Both the position numbers and the translations under genes were made by a program. Under the pieces are notes generated by a model. It was given only the letters and a program-made list of their open reading frames with translations, was not told the DNA's origin and ran no database searches. A stretch of DNA of 64,000 nt, from the NCBI GenBank assembly GCA_945915475.1, contig CAMEFI010000005.1:62001-126000 (forward strand), in the 5' to 3' direction. Positions 16,117-24,013 of the stretch are shown piece by piece; the first letter of the stretch is position 1, and each line of letters begins with the position of its first letter. Origin of the DNA: an uncultured Clostridium sp. (GTDB taxonomy: Bacteria > Bacillota > Clostridia > Lachnospirales > Lachnospiraceae).

Positions 16117-18180
16117 ATGAATTTAAGAGACAAAGCAATGGATGTGGCGGGAGAGACATTAAAAAGTGCTACCGGAAGTGATAAGTTGTCACCAAATACC
16201 GATACTGCAGGAAAACTGTCACAAACCGTAAAAGGAGAGGCAGAAAGTCTTATCACAAAAAGTGTGGACCATACGCTTTCAAGAAAACGTTCAAGACAGC
16301 TACTTAGCAATCATGATATGGCAAGTGATGCCCTTTTACATAGAACAAAGCCGGAGGAACGTCTTGGCGTTGTGAACTTATCAGAATCGGATCCCAATAC
16401 GAAAAAACTGCATGATAATGGAAAGAAACTGCAGAAGAAATTGCAGCAGCAATATCGCATTAAAACATCTGTGGAAGGTGGACTAAAAACAGACCTTCGC
16501 ATCGAGCAGAGTGTAGAGAGTAAGTTATCGGATGCGGGTAAATATAGTGGCATGGAAGCTGCAGCAAGCTTTGGACAAAGGGTATTGCATTTTGCGGATG
16601 ACCTTGCAGACGATAAGGACGGCTTGGGTATTCAGAATGCTTGGACAGACAGTGCAAGCAAAGTGACAGATACAGGAATCAGAGTGTACCGTCTGTCTAA
16701 GCAGGCAAAGTATTACAGGGCATCGAAAAAGGAAAAAGAGATTGCAAAGCTGATTCGTCAGGAAGATAAGATTGCCATAAATAACATTAAGTTTCAGTAT
16801 GGCAGTCAGCTTCAGATTGCAAAAGAGAGTGAACTATGGAAGCATAGCAATCTGTATGAAAGGCACCTGCAGAAAAAAGCCATCAAAAAGAAGTATATGA
16901 AAAATGCCATCAAAGAGTATCAGCAGGCAAAGAAAACCGGAGCGTCAGCAAAGGTGACTTATACGACAGGACTTAATTTCTACGACAAGGTAAAACAGAG
17001 TGTTGTTTCTTTGGTGGAGACGGTAAAGGCACTGCTTGCATCCAAGATTGGGAAAATTGCCATCGTGGTGATGCTTGCGATAGCCGCCTTAACCGGTCTG
17101 ATTAGTATAGGTGGAACTGTTATTCTTATGAGCTTTGGCGGAAGTCAAACTCAAACCCAGATAGGAACCGGATTTCCGCCGGAGGTATTGCAGTGGAAGG
17201 ATTTTGTGGTGGAACGGTGCGAGGCAAACAATGACAGTGCAAGCGGGGTAGACCTTACGCTATTTGTCAATGCCATATTAACAACGATTCAGCAGGAATC
17301 AGGCGGCGTATCGGAATCCTGCGGTGGTGACCTGATGCAGTGTGCAGCCTGTGGACTGTGGGATGATTCTGCCATGCCGTCTGACTGGACAACGGAGCAA
17401 AAATCCATCGATGTCGGAATCCGGTATTTTTACAGCGGATTAAAAACATGGAATGTTACGGATCCGGAAGATTATGACGGACTGCAGATGGTAGCACAGG
17501 GATATAACTATGGATTTGCATTTTTGACCTGGGCAAGAGATACAAAACATGTCACAACGTGGTCATTAGAATTATCCAGTGAATATTCGGATATGAGAGC
17601 TGCAGCTGCAGGGTGGTCAAGCTACGGACATAAGCCGTATGGACAGGAGTGGATTGATAAATATAAATCCGGTTCGTCTGTTGGTAGCGGCGAAGTAGTG
17701 GAACAGGCAGGACCTAGTGGCGTGATGGCAACGGCACAGAATCAGATTGGAATTTGTGAGGATCCACCGGGCTCTAATGATGTGGTATTTAATACTGATT
17801 TCTATGGGCGGGAAGTAAGCGGTGATGATTACCCATGGTGCTGTGCATTTGTATGGTGGTGTTTTAACAAGAGTGGAAACGGAGCTGCCTTTTATAACGG
17901 TGGAAAGACTGCAGGATGTTCTGCGGTTTACACATGGGCACAACAGGACGGACTCTTTATCACGAAAAATCAGGCACAGTTTGGGGATATCGTACTATTT
18001 GGCACAGATCACATAGAGCTTGTTGTTAGTGTCAATCCGGATGGTTCCGTTACAACGATTGGCGGTAATACATCCAGCGATGAAGCAGGCAGTCAGTCAA
18101 ATGGCGGATGCGTAGCATTAAAGACAAGGTACACATCAGGAAGCTTTCCAATCACATCCTTCATTCACCCGGAGTATTAA
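16117..18180 (+). CDS. membrane-anchored two-domain cell-wall hydrolase (CD1108 family; lysozyme-like plus CHAP)
   Basis: About 687 aa from ATG 16117, 7 bases after GGAGGG. A Lys/Gln-rich cytoplasmic region (~1-300) precedes one membrane segment (IGKIAIVVMLAIAALTGLI, ~310-335). A lysozyme/transglycosylase-like domain (~355-500) has TTIQQESGG, the likely catalytic Glu region. The C-terminal CHAP domain (~540-687) has WCCAFVWWC with catalytic Cys and GDIVLFGTDHIELV with His. Such VirB1/TcpG-type enzymes open peptidoglycan for the mating channel. All catalytic residues appear intact. Confidence 0.88.
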   Translation: MNLRDKAMDVAGETLKSATGSDKLSPNTDTAGKLSQTVKGEAESLITKSVDHTLSRKRSRQLLSNHDMASDALLHRTKPEERLGVVNLSESDPNTKKLHDNGKKLQKKLQQQYRIKTSVEGGLKTDLRIEQSVESKLSDAGKYSGMEAAASFGQRVLHFADDLADDKDGLGIQNAWTDSASKVTDTGIRVYRLSKQAKYYRASKKEKEIAKLIRQEDKIAINNIKFQYGSQLQIAKESELWKHSNLYERHLQKKAIKKKYMKNAIKEYQQAKKTGASAKVTYTTGLNFYDKVKQSVVSLVETVKALLASKIGKIAIVVMLAIAALTGLISIGGTVILMSFGGSQTQTQIGTGFPPEVLQWKDFVVERCEANNDSASGVDLTLFVNAILTTIQQESGGVSESCGGDLMQCAACGLWDDSAMPSDWTTEQKSIDVGIRYFYSGLKTWNVTDPEDYDGLQMVAQGYNYGFAFLTWARDTKHVTTWSLELSSEYSDMRAAAAGWSSYGHKPYGQEWIDKYKSGSSVGSGEVVEQAGPSGVMATAQNQIGICEDPPGSNDVVFNTDFYGREVSGDDYPWCCAFVWWCFNKSGNGAAFYNGGKTAGCSAVYTWAQQDGLFITKNQAQFGDIVLFGTDHIELVVSVNPDGSVTTIGGNTSSDEAGSQSNGGCVALKTRYTSGSFPITSFIHPEY

Positions 18181-18190
18181 GGAGGATTTT

Positions 18191-18499
18191 ATGGACATTA
18201 AGGAAATCAAGGAGAAACTGGATAGAGCAAGAGCAGACCGGGATAAGCAGCAGGAGAAAGTGGATAAATTAAACGAGGCGATGAATCAGCTAAGGGAGAA
18301 AATCACGAAGGAAAATGCAAAGCTTGGTCAGCTAAATGATAAGGTTGATAAGCAGGAATTTTATATCTTAAAACAACGGTTGTTACAATACGGTATTACC
18401 GGGGAGGATGGGATAGAGGATTTGCTGCTTATCTATGAACAGTATGGTAATTCCAAAGAGGATGAGCCGATAGATGCAAATATGCATACAAACGAATAA
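18191..18499 (+). CDS. DUF4315 coiled-coil protein
   Basis: A 102-aa protein. The first ~65 residues form a charged coiled coil (KEIKEKLDRARADRDKQQEK), followed by a short conserved helix LQYGITGEDGIEDLLLIYEQ. It fits DUF4315, a small cytoplasmic protein encoded between the hydrolase and the DUF4366 protein in this ICE group. AAGGAGG lies before the ATG, 10 bases after the previous stop. Function unknown; a channel assembly factor is plausible. Confidence 0.75.
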   Translation: MDIKEIKEKLDRARADRDKQQEKVDKLNEAMNQLREKITKENAKLGQLNDKVDKQEFYILKQRLLQYGITGEDGIEDLLLIYEQYGNSKEDEPIDANMHTNE

Positions 18500-18517
18500 A
18501 AGGAGTGAAGTAAAATA

Positions 18518-19840
18518 ATGAGTATTTTATTAAAAAAAGCATTTTTGTCACTTACCATTGCAAGTACGCTGGTAAGTGGTTCAAGTGGCTTATTATCAAA
18601 TGTAAGTGAAGCGACAAAGGTAGCAACAACGGTATCACAAAATGCGACAGAGCAGGCAACAGAGGTTGTAGAAAGTGAAAAGGCGGATTACAAGCTTAAG
18701 ATTACTGCCCAGCTTGAAAAGGAAGGTTGGTACTCTGACAAAGCGAATGTAAAGGTCAAGGTAGAAAAGATTTATGGAAGCAGCAAATTCAAGATTGAAA
18801 AGGTGGAAGCAAAGATTGGTTCCACCGGTGCATGGATTGACATTACGGATGACATGAGTTTTGAGATTCAGGAAAACTGTACCACATACATTAAGGTAAC
18901 GGATGTGTACGGTGCTGAATTTGAAAAGGCACGTTCCTTTAAGTGCTTTGATACCGTGGCACCTACCCTAAATGCTGCAGTGAATGAGGGGTTATTAAAC
19001 ATTATGACCTATGACACGGAAAGTGGCGTAAAAGAAGTATATGTAAATGAGTATAGTTTTGTACCTGATCAGAACGGAGTTATCACAGTCAGACTTCAAA
19101 AGTTTGATGCATCCTATCAGAAGTTTTATATTTATGCAGTGGATAATGCAGGAAATATGAGTCCGGTAAATACCATTGCCAATCCATATTATAAGGATCC
19201 AAATGCAAGTGAGGAAGATGAGGATTCGGATTCTGCCAATCCTGCAGATTCATTACCAAGTAATGCAGATGCGAATGTCACCAATCCATCTACAGGAACT
19301 GTTACCAGTGTAACGGATGAGGACGGAAATGATATATCAACAGAAGTAAAGAGAAAGCAGTTTTATACTATTGTGACGGCAGACGGTCAGCAGTATTATC
19401 TTGTCATTGATATGAGTGCTGCTTATACGGATGATGATGGCGTCAATGTGACGCCGGATGACGGAACGGTTTATTTCTTAACATCGGTATCTAACCAGAA
19501 CCTGCTTAACTTTGTAGATGGTAATGAACAGACTTTACCACAAAATTCCATTGCAGCAAATAACAGTATTGATGATGAAACGGTGACACCGGAGATGGAT
19601 GAAAGCACAGAGGCAACTACGGAAGAAGAACCGGAGCCTGTGGAAAAAAAGAAAAGCAGCGGCAGTAATCTTATCCTCTATGTAATCGTAGGACTTGTTG
19701 CTTTTGTTGTAATCGGCGTTAAGGTGTTAGGCGGGAAAAAAGGAAAAGCAGACCAGAACGATGATGAGTTGTACGGCGAGGGCGAGGAAGAAGAGGACGA
19801 GCCGGAACCATTAGAGAATCTTGATGAGGAAGAAGAGTAA
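18518..19840 (+). CDS. DUF4366 surface/membrane protein (CD1107 family)
   Basis: A 440-aa protein. A signal peptide (~1-30) leads into Ig-like beta domains (~50-220). An acidic linker, a conserved domain (FYTIVTADGQQYYLVIDMS, ~285-330) and a Thr/Glu-rich spacer follow. One membrane segment (LILYVIVGLVAFVVIGVKVL) precedes a strongly acidic cytoplasmic tail. DUF4366 proteins are constant in Tn1549-type conjugation operons and lie on the outer face of the membrane. It is the last gene before a terminator and the inserted HSDR_N gene. Confidence 0.82.
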   Translation: MSILLKKAFLSLTIASTLVSGSSGLLSNVSEATKVATTVSQNATEQATEVVESEKADYKLKITAQLEKEGWYSDKANVKVKVEKIYGSSKFKIEKVEAKIGSTGAWIDITDDMSFEIQENCTTYIKVTDVYGAEFEKARSFKCFDTVAPTLNAAVNEGLLNIMTYDTESGVKEVYVNEYSFVPDQNGVITVRLQKFDASYQKFYIYAVDNAGNMSPVNTIANPYYKDPNASEEDEDSDSANPADSLPSNADANVTNPSTGTVTSVTDEDGNDISTEVKRKQFYTIVTADGQQYYLVIDMSAAYTDDDGVNVTPDDGTVYFLTSVSNQNLLNFVDGNEQTLPQNSIAANNSIDDETVTPEMDESTEATTEEEPEPVEKKKSSGSNLILYVIVGLVAFVVIGVKVLGGKKGKADQNDDELYGEGEEEEDEPEPLENLDEEEE

Positions 19841-19854
19841 TTATTTTGGTGTGG

Positions 19855-19885
19855 GGCAGTCGATTATGAGAATTGGCTGCCTTTG
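19855..19885 (+). terminator. terminator after the DUF4366 gene
   Basis: GGCAG...CTGCC stem (GGGGCAGTCG on the left, TTGGCTGCC on the right) followed by TTTGCAC. The T-run is short. It separates the tra transcript from the cargo gene at 20009, which has its own promoter. Confidence 0.55.
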
Positions 19886-19921
19886 CACTGTTTAGAAAAA
19901 GAATTAGGCAGAGAAAGTTGG

Positions 19922-19949
19922 TTGAAAAAGATGGTTAATAAAGTATAAT
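19922..19949 (+). promoter_or_regulatory. predicted promoter of the HSDR_N cargo gene
   Basis: TTGAAA at 19922-19927 and TATAAT at 19944-19949 with 16 bases between. The gene starts 59 bases downstream. Its own promoter behind a terminator marks this gene as a separate cargo unit. Confidence 0.6.
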
Positions 19950-20008
19950 ATATGGTAGTTCTTTGAGGGGAAATGTCAATACGGCGTAAGAGAAGGGGTG
20001 TTTATTAG

Positions 20009-21202
20009 TTGAAGATTGATGAATTATTTGAAGCAATACCAGAGCCTATGAAGTACAAAAGAGAAAATAAAGATTGCTATTATGATCCATATAGGAAAAA
20101 GCTTATCGAGGTAACTCCTGAGGAGATAGTAAGACAAAAGATAGCAATGTTATTTGAGACTAGGTATGGTGTGCCTAATGATATGATTTCGTTGGAAGCA
20201 CCGATGTCTCATTATGTTGAGGGTGCAGTTGGTAGAGCAGATATTATTATACATACATTGGATGAGGAACAGATATGTATGTACCCATTGGCAATAATTG
20301 AATGTAAGAAGCAGGATGTTTTTCTTACTGATAAGGTAGTTGACCAGGCAATTAGATATTGTGATATTTTAGCCGCAAAATATTTTGTCATAACAAATGG
20401 AATAGATTTGGAAATGGCTGTTTTTGATGAATCCTTAAATAAGTATAGATTTTTGGATGAGATTCTATCGTATGATAAAATGGTAGATAGTAATTATGTT
20501 ATTCCCGAAATCGAGGATACAAAATTTATAAGATTTAGTATCGAGGAGCTAAAGAATCAAGAAACGATTCAGGAATATAACGAGCAGGGTTCATGGATTT
20601 TCGGCATGGGAACCAATAATGTTCTTCGTTCTTTTGCAGTTAATTTTTTTCAAAGCTTGCTGGATGTTGAGCATAGGTTGCCTAAAGTTAAAAGAAAGAC
20701 CTTTGAATTGATTGAGGATATCGGACAAAGATATATGGATTACGGGAATGCAGGTGGTGGACATTATATAGGAGATTACCGTTCGTTTTTAGTGAATGAT
20801 AAAAATGGAGAACCGCAGATTGTTTCAATTTCAATGTTTGGAACAGATGCAGATTTTAGAGATGAACATAGAAATAGTTATACTTCACTAATTGTATCTG
20901 TTGATCGATTCAAAACAAGTCATAATTCTTTGCAATATAATGTTGACCGATATGCAATAGTCAAACCTAATGGAAAAATTAAGTTTATTCATAATGGTCA
21001 AATTGGCAATCGTAAAAACATAGATGTTATAAACATGGTTGAATGTCTAGGCGATGGAGTGAAAGTAATAGATAATAAAATTGATTTAGGTGAAATAAAT
21101 GCAAGTAAGCTAATATATTTAGATGATATAGAGGTAGCTGAGTTTATATACAATTTGATTGAATATGCGTTAATACGAGAAGAAGTAAGAAAGAAAAAAT
21201 GA
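20009..21202 (+). CDS. lone HsdR N-terminal-type nuclease protein (HSDR_N)
   Basis: A 397-aa protein without a helicase or methylase partner. The HSDR_N fold is at ~35-150: EEIVRQKIAMLF, GRADIIIH (catalytic Asp) and LAIIECKKQD (ExK), then VDQAIRYCDILAAKYFVITNG. These are the PD-(D/E)xK residues of type I restriction R subunits. The C-terminal ~230 residues are not recognised. The start is TTG 20009, with GGGGTG upstream and no better ATG nearby. It interrupts the tra operon between DUF4366 and topoisomerase genes and is AT-richer than they are. A defence role is likely but unproven. Confidence 0.75.
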   Translation: MKIDELFEAIPEPMKYKRENKDCYYDPYRKKLIEVTPEEIVRQKIAMLFETRYGVPNDMISLEAPMSHYVEGAVGRADIIIHTLDEEQICMYPLAIIECKKQDVFLTDKVVDQAIRYCDILAAKYFVITNGIDLEMAVFDESLNKYRFLDEILSYDKMVDSNYVIPEIEDTKFIRFSIEELKNQETIQEYNEQGSWIFGMGTNNVLRSFAVNFFQSLLDVEHRLPKVKRKTFELIEDIGQRYMDYGNAGGGHYIGDYRSFLVNDKNGEPQIVSISMFGTDADFRDEHRNSYTSLIVSVDRFKTSHNSLQYNVDRYAIVKPNGKIKFIHNGQIGNRKNIDVINMVECLGDGVKVIDNKIDLGEINASKLIYLDDIEVAEFIYNLIEYALIREEVRKKK

Positions 21203-21242
21203 TATGGTAACAGTCTTATTAATTGAATATAACAGCGTAAAA

Positions 21243-21280
21243 GCAGTTGATTTTTTGAGAGAAAAATCAGCTGCTTTTTG
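21243..21280 (+). terminator. terminator or attenuator after the HSDR_N gene
   Basis: GCAGTTGATTTTTT pairs with GAAAAATCAGCTGC, then TTTTTGTTG. Bases from CAGCGTAAAAGCAG match the attenuator at 5891-5940. Like that copy it lies directly before a small tra gene. Confidence 0.7.
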
Positions 21281-21317
21281 TTGTTTATATAAAAATAAAA
21301 AAGGAAGGTAAGAGAAA

Positions 21318-21551
21318 ATGAAACAAGTAAACAAAAACAATTTATTGGTGGGAGCATCCATTTTCGGAATGATAGTTGTTCTTGCCATGGTAAAGAAATT
21401 AAAAAAGAAAACGTATGATTTAGAACATGATGATTTCTGGGATGAAGAGGATTTTGATGAAGCATTTTTTGATGGTTTGGATTCTGACCATGAATTACCT
21501 CATGGGAGTATAGATATTCACTTGCATATGAAGGGGGAAGAGAATGAGTAA
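21318..21551 (+). CDS. small single-span membrane protein of the tra operon
   Basis: A 77-aa protein. One membrane segment (LLVGASIFGMIVVLAMV, ~9-25) is followed by a Lys cluster and an acidic Asp/Glu/Phe-rich tail with SIDIHLHMKGEENE. No family is recognised. GGAAGG precedes the ATG and the frame overlaps topB by 8 bases, so the two are coupled. It is probably an accessory channel component. Confidence 0.6.
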   Translation: MKQVNKNNLLVGASIFGMIVVLAMVKKLKKKTYDLEHDDFWDEEDFDEAFFDGLDSDHELPHGSIDIHLHMKGEENE

Positions 21552-23646
21552 GCTAGTAATCGCAGAAAAACCAAGTGTGGCAAAGAACATTGCGAAGGTG
21601 CTTGGTGCAGATAAAAATGAGGATGGTTACCTAGAAGGAAACGGATATGTGGTTTCGTGGTGTGTTGGGCATTTGATTGAGCTTGCCCAGCCGGAAAGCT
21701 ACGATGCCGCTTATCATAAATGGAACTATGAAACGCTTCCCATTATTCCGGATGCGTTTCAGTATCAGGTAAAAGGCGATACAAAAAAGCAGTATGGCAT
21801 CTTAAAGAAACTTATGGAGCGAAGTGATGTAACAAGTGTTGTCTGTGCAACAGATGCAGGACGTGAGGGCGAGCTTATCTTTCGCCTAGTTATTAACCAG
21901 GCGAAATGTAGCAAGCCAATCGAGCGGCTTTGGATTTCCTCTATGGAAGAAAGTGCTATACTTGAAGGTTTTCAGAATTTAAGACCGGGAAAAGAGTATG
22001 ACAATCTTTATGAATCAGCCCTGGCAAGACAAAAAGCAGACTGGCTTGTAGGCATCAATGGTACCAGATTATTTACGGTTTTATATAATGGCAAGATGCT
22101 CAGGGTTGGGCGGGTCCAGACACCGACACTTGCCATGCTGGTTGACCGTGAAATGGATATTATGAATTTTAAGAAGGAACCGTTTTTTACGGTGTGTATT
22201 GATGCGGATGGCGTAAGTGCAGTCAGTGAAAAGATCAAAGATAAAAGTGAAGCAGAGCAGATTATGAAAAAGGTTTTTCATAAAAGCTGTGAGGTGATGG
22301 AAGTTACAAAAGAAGAAAAGAAAGTAAATCCTCCAAAGCTTTATGACCTTACCACGCTGCAAAGAGATGCCAACCGTATTTTTGGATTTACAGCAAAGCA
22401 GACATTAGATGCAGCGCAAAGCCTTTATGAGAAAAAGTATATTACCTATCCTAGAACGGACAGTTGCTATTTGTCAGATGATATGATGCATACGGCTATG
22501 GCAGTCATTGATGCAACAAAATGGAAAGAATTTGGAAAAACAATCCAAATTGTGGCATCTGTAAATATTAAGCAGGTGCTAAACAGTAAAAAGGTAACCG
22601 ACCATCATGCCATTATCCCAACGGTGCAAATCAAAAAAGGTGTGACAGGCGTTGGGGATAGAGAAAAAAAGATCCTTGATTTGATTGTAACAAGACTTCT
22701 TTGTGCGACTTCAGGTCCTTACGTATATAATGCGGAAGCTGCTACGCTTTGTGCAGAGGGGGAAACCTTTAAGCTCACAAAGAAGAACATCAAAGAAAAG
22801 GGATGGAAGGAATACGAAGAACATCTCCGAGTGTTTTATAAGGGAAGCATCGAAGATGAGGCAGAGGATGAAATCATAGAATTAGGTATTGCTCTTAAAA
22901 AGGGCGATATGCTAATGATACAAAATGCACAGATTAAGGATGGCTTTACATCGCCGCCAAAGCACTATACAGAGGACAGCCTTTTAAAGGCGATGGAAAA
23001 AGCCGGTGCAAAGGATATGGATGATGAGGTAGAGAGAAAAGGTCTTGGCACACCGGCTACGAGGGCAGATATCATTGAGAAACTGGTAAAGGACGGACTG
23101 GTTAAGCGAGAGAAAAAGCAGATGATTCCAACGGATGACGGAATGAGGCTGATTACGATTCTTCCCGATGTGATTAAGTCACCTAAGCTTACTGCAGACT
23201 GGGAAAATGAACTCGTTAAGGTATCAAAGGGAGAAATTCCGGCAAGTAAGTTTTTAAGCGGCATCGAAACCATGGTCAGAGACTTGGTTGCCACCTATAA
23301 CAGTGTCAGTGAAGAGAAAAAGGATATGTTTTCTTCTGGTAAGGAACCACTTGGGATTTGTCCAAAATGTGGAAAGCAGGTAGTAAAAGGGAAGTTTGGA
23401 GCCTACTGCGTAGGAAAATGCGGTATGACACTTGCAAAGGCATTTGGCGTAAGCCTTAGCGACAGTCAGGTAAAGAACCTGCTTAACCATAAGAAAATAC
23501 TGGTAAAGGGAATCAATGGAAAAAATGGGAAATACGATGCATACCTTTATCCAATCGGAATCAAGGCGTATTCCTATACCGGAAAAGATAAAAAAGAATA
23601 TAGCGGATATCAGTACGAGTTTGATGTGACATATCCAAGGAAATAA
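21544..23646 (+). CDS. topB: DNA topoisomerase III (type IA) of the conjugative element
   Basis: A 700-aa type IA topoisomerase. A Toprim domain is at the N-terminus (LVIAEKPSVAKNIAKVLG; acidic motif ATDAGREGELIFRL near 102-115). The catalytic tyrosine is Y302 in ITYPRTDS. LARQKADWLVGINGTR and RVGRVQTPTLAM are typical. A C-terminal zinc-ribbon-like segment CPKCGK...CVGKCGM (~606-628) follows. TopB/TraE-type enzymes on Gram-positive plasmids help process transferred or replicating DNA. Full length. Confidence 0.93.
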   Translation: MSKLVIAEKPSVAKNIAKVLGADKNEDGYLEGNGYVVSWCVGHLIELAQPESYDAAYHKWNYETLPIIPDAFQYQVKGDTKKQYGILKKLMERSDVTSVVCATDAGREGELIFRLVINQAKCSKPIERLWISSMEESAILEGFQNLRPGKEYDNLYESALARQKADWLVGINGTRLFTVLYNGKMLRVGRVQTPTLAMLVDREMDIMNFKKEPFFTVCIDADGVSAVSEKIKDKSEAEQIMKKVFHKSCEVMEVTKEEKKVNPPKLYDLTTLQRDANRIFGFTAKQTLDAAQSLYEKKYITYPRTDSCYLSDDMMHTAMAVIDATKWKEFGKTIQIVASVNIKQVLNSKKVTDHHAIIPTVQIKKGVTGVGDREKKILDLIVTRLLCATSGPYVYNAEAATLCAEGETFKLTKKNIKEKGWKEYEEHLRVFYKGSIEDEAEDEIIELGIALKKGDMLMIQNAQIKDGFTSPPKHYTEDSLLKAMEKAGAKDMDDEVERKGLGTPATRADIIEKLVKDGLVKREKKQMIPTDDGMRLITILPDVIKSPKLTADWENELVKVSKGEIPASKFLSGIETMVRDLVATYNSVSEEKKDMFSSGKEPLGICPKCGKQVVKGKFGAYCVGKCGMTLAKAFGVSLSDSQVKNLLNHKKILVKGINGKNGKYDAYLYPIGIKAYSYTGKDKKEYSGYQYEFDVTYPRK

Positions 23647-23681
23647 CAGTTGTAAGGTAAGTCTTATGGCTGTTTTTTTAT
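23646..23681 (+). terminator. terminator after topB
   Basis: ACAGTTGTAAG pairs with CTTATGGCTGT (several G-T pairs) and seven T follow. It ends right before copy 3 of the 25-bp palindrome. Confidence 0.6.
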
Positions 23682-23686
23682 AGAAA

Positions 23687-23711
23687 ACTTTTGGACAACT
23701 TGTCCAAAGGT
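23687..23711. repeat. 25-bp near-palindrome, copy 3 of 5
   Basis: Arms ACTTTTGGACAA and TTGTCCAAAGGT around a central C. This copy is the exact reverse complement of copies 4 and 5 (56734 and 58233). It lies between the topB terminator and the ribosome site of a 39-codon gene. Confidence 0.75.
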
Positions 23712-23733
23712 GAAAAGGAAGGAGGAAGTTTTC

Positions 23734-23853
23734 ATGAAGCAGGATAAGAATGCATTTCGTCAGGAAAAGAACGAAAAGAGAACAACTGAGAGACTGCTTG
23801 CCTATGCGACAGCGATGAAACAGAAGCAGGAAGCAAAAAATGCGAGTAAGTAG
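23734..23853 (+). CDS. 39-aa basic protein
   Basis: ATG at 23734 follows AAGGAGG by 7 bases and opens MKQDKNAFRQEKNEKRTTER; it ends at TAG 23851. It is Lys/Arg/Glu/Gln-rich and likely a single helix. No family is recognised. A strong ribosome site and a terminator-like hairpin directly after support a real gene. It may bind nucleic acid. Confidence 0.5.
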   Translation: MKQDKNAFRQEKNEKRTTERLLAYATAMKQKQEAKNASK

Positions 23854-23860
23854 AACACGC

Positions 23861-23981
23861 GAAAATCTACACTCTGTCAAGGGAAAGGTGGAGATTTTCG
23901 GTTAGAAAATACCACCTGACCTTGGACAGCCGAAAACAAAACACACTTAAATTGTGGCAAAAGCACACTACGCCTTTTGCC
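23861..23981 (+). promoter_or_regulatory. two hairpins between the 39-aa gene and the DUF5688 gene
   Basis: CGAAAATCTAC pairs with GTGGAGATTTTCG (23861-23902), a terminator-like stem without a T-run. A second perfect 8-bp stem, GGCAAAAG (23956) with CTTTTGCC (23974), ends about 18 bases before AGGAGG. They probably punctuate or control expression of the next gene. Confidence 0.4.
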
Positions 23982-24013
23982 CTTAGCGACCAAAGATTAG
24001 GAGGAAGTTAAAA

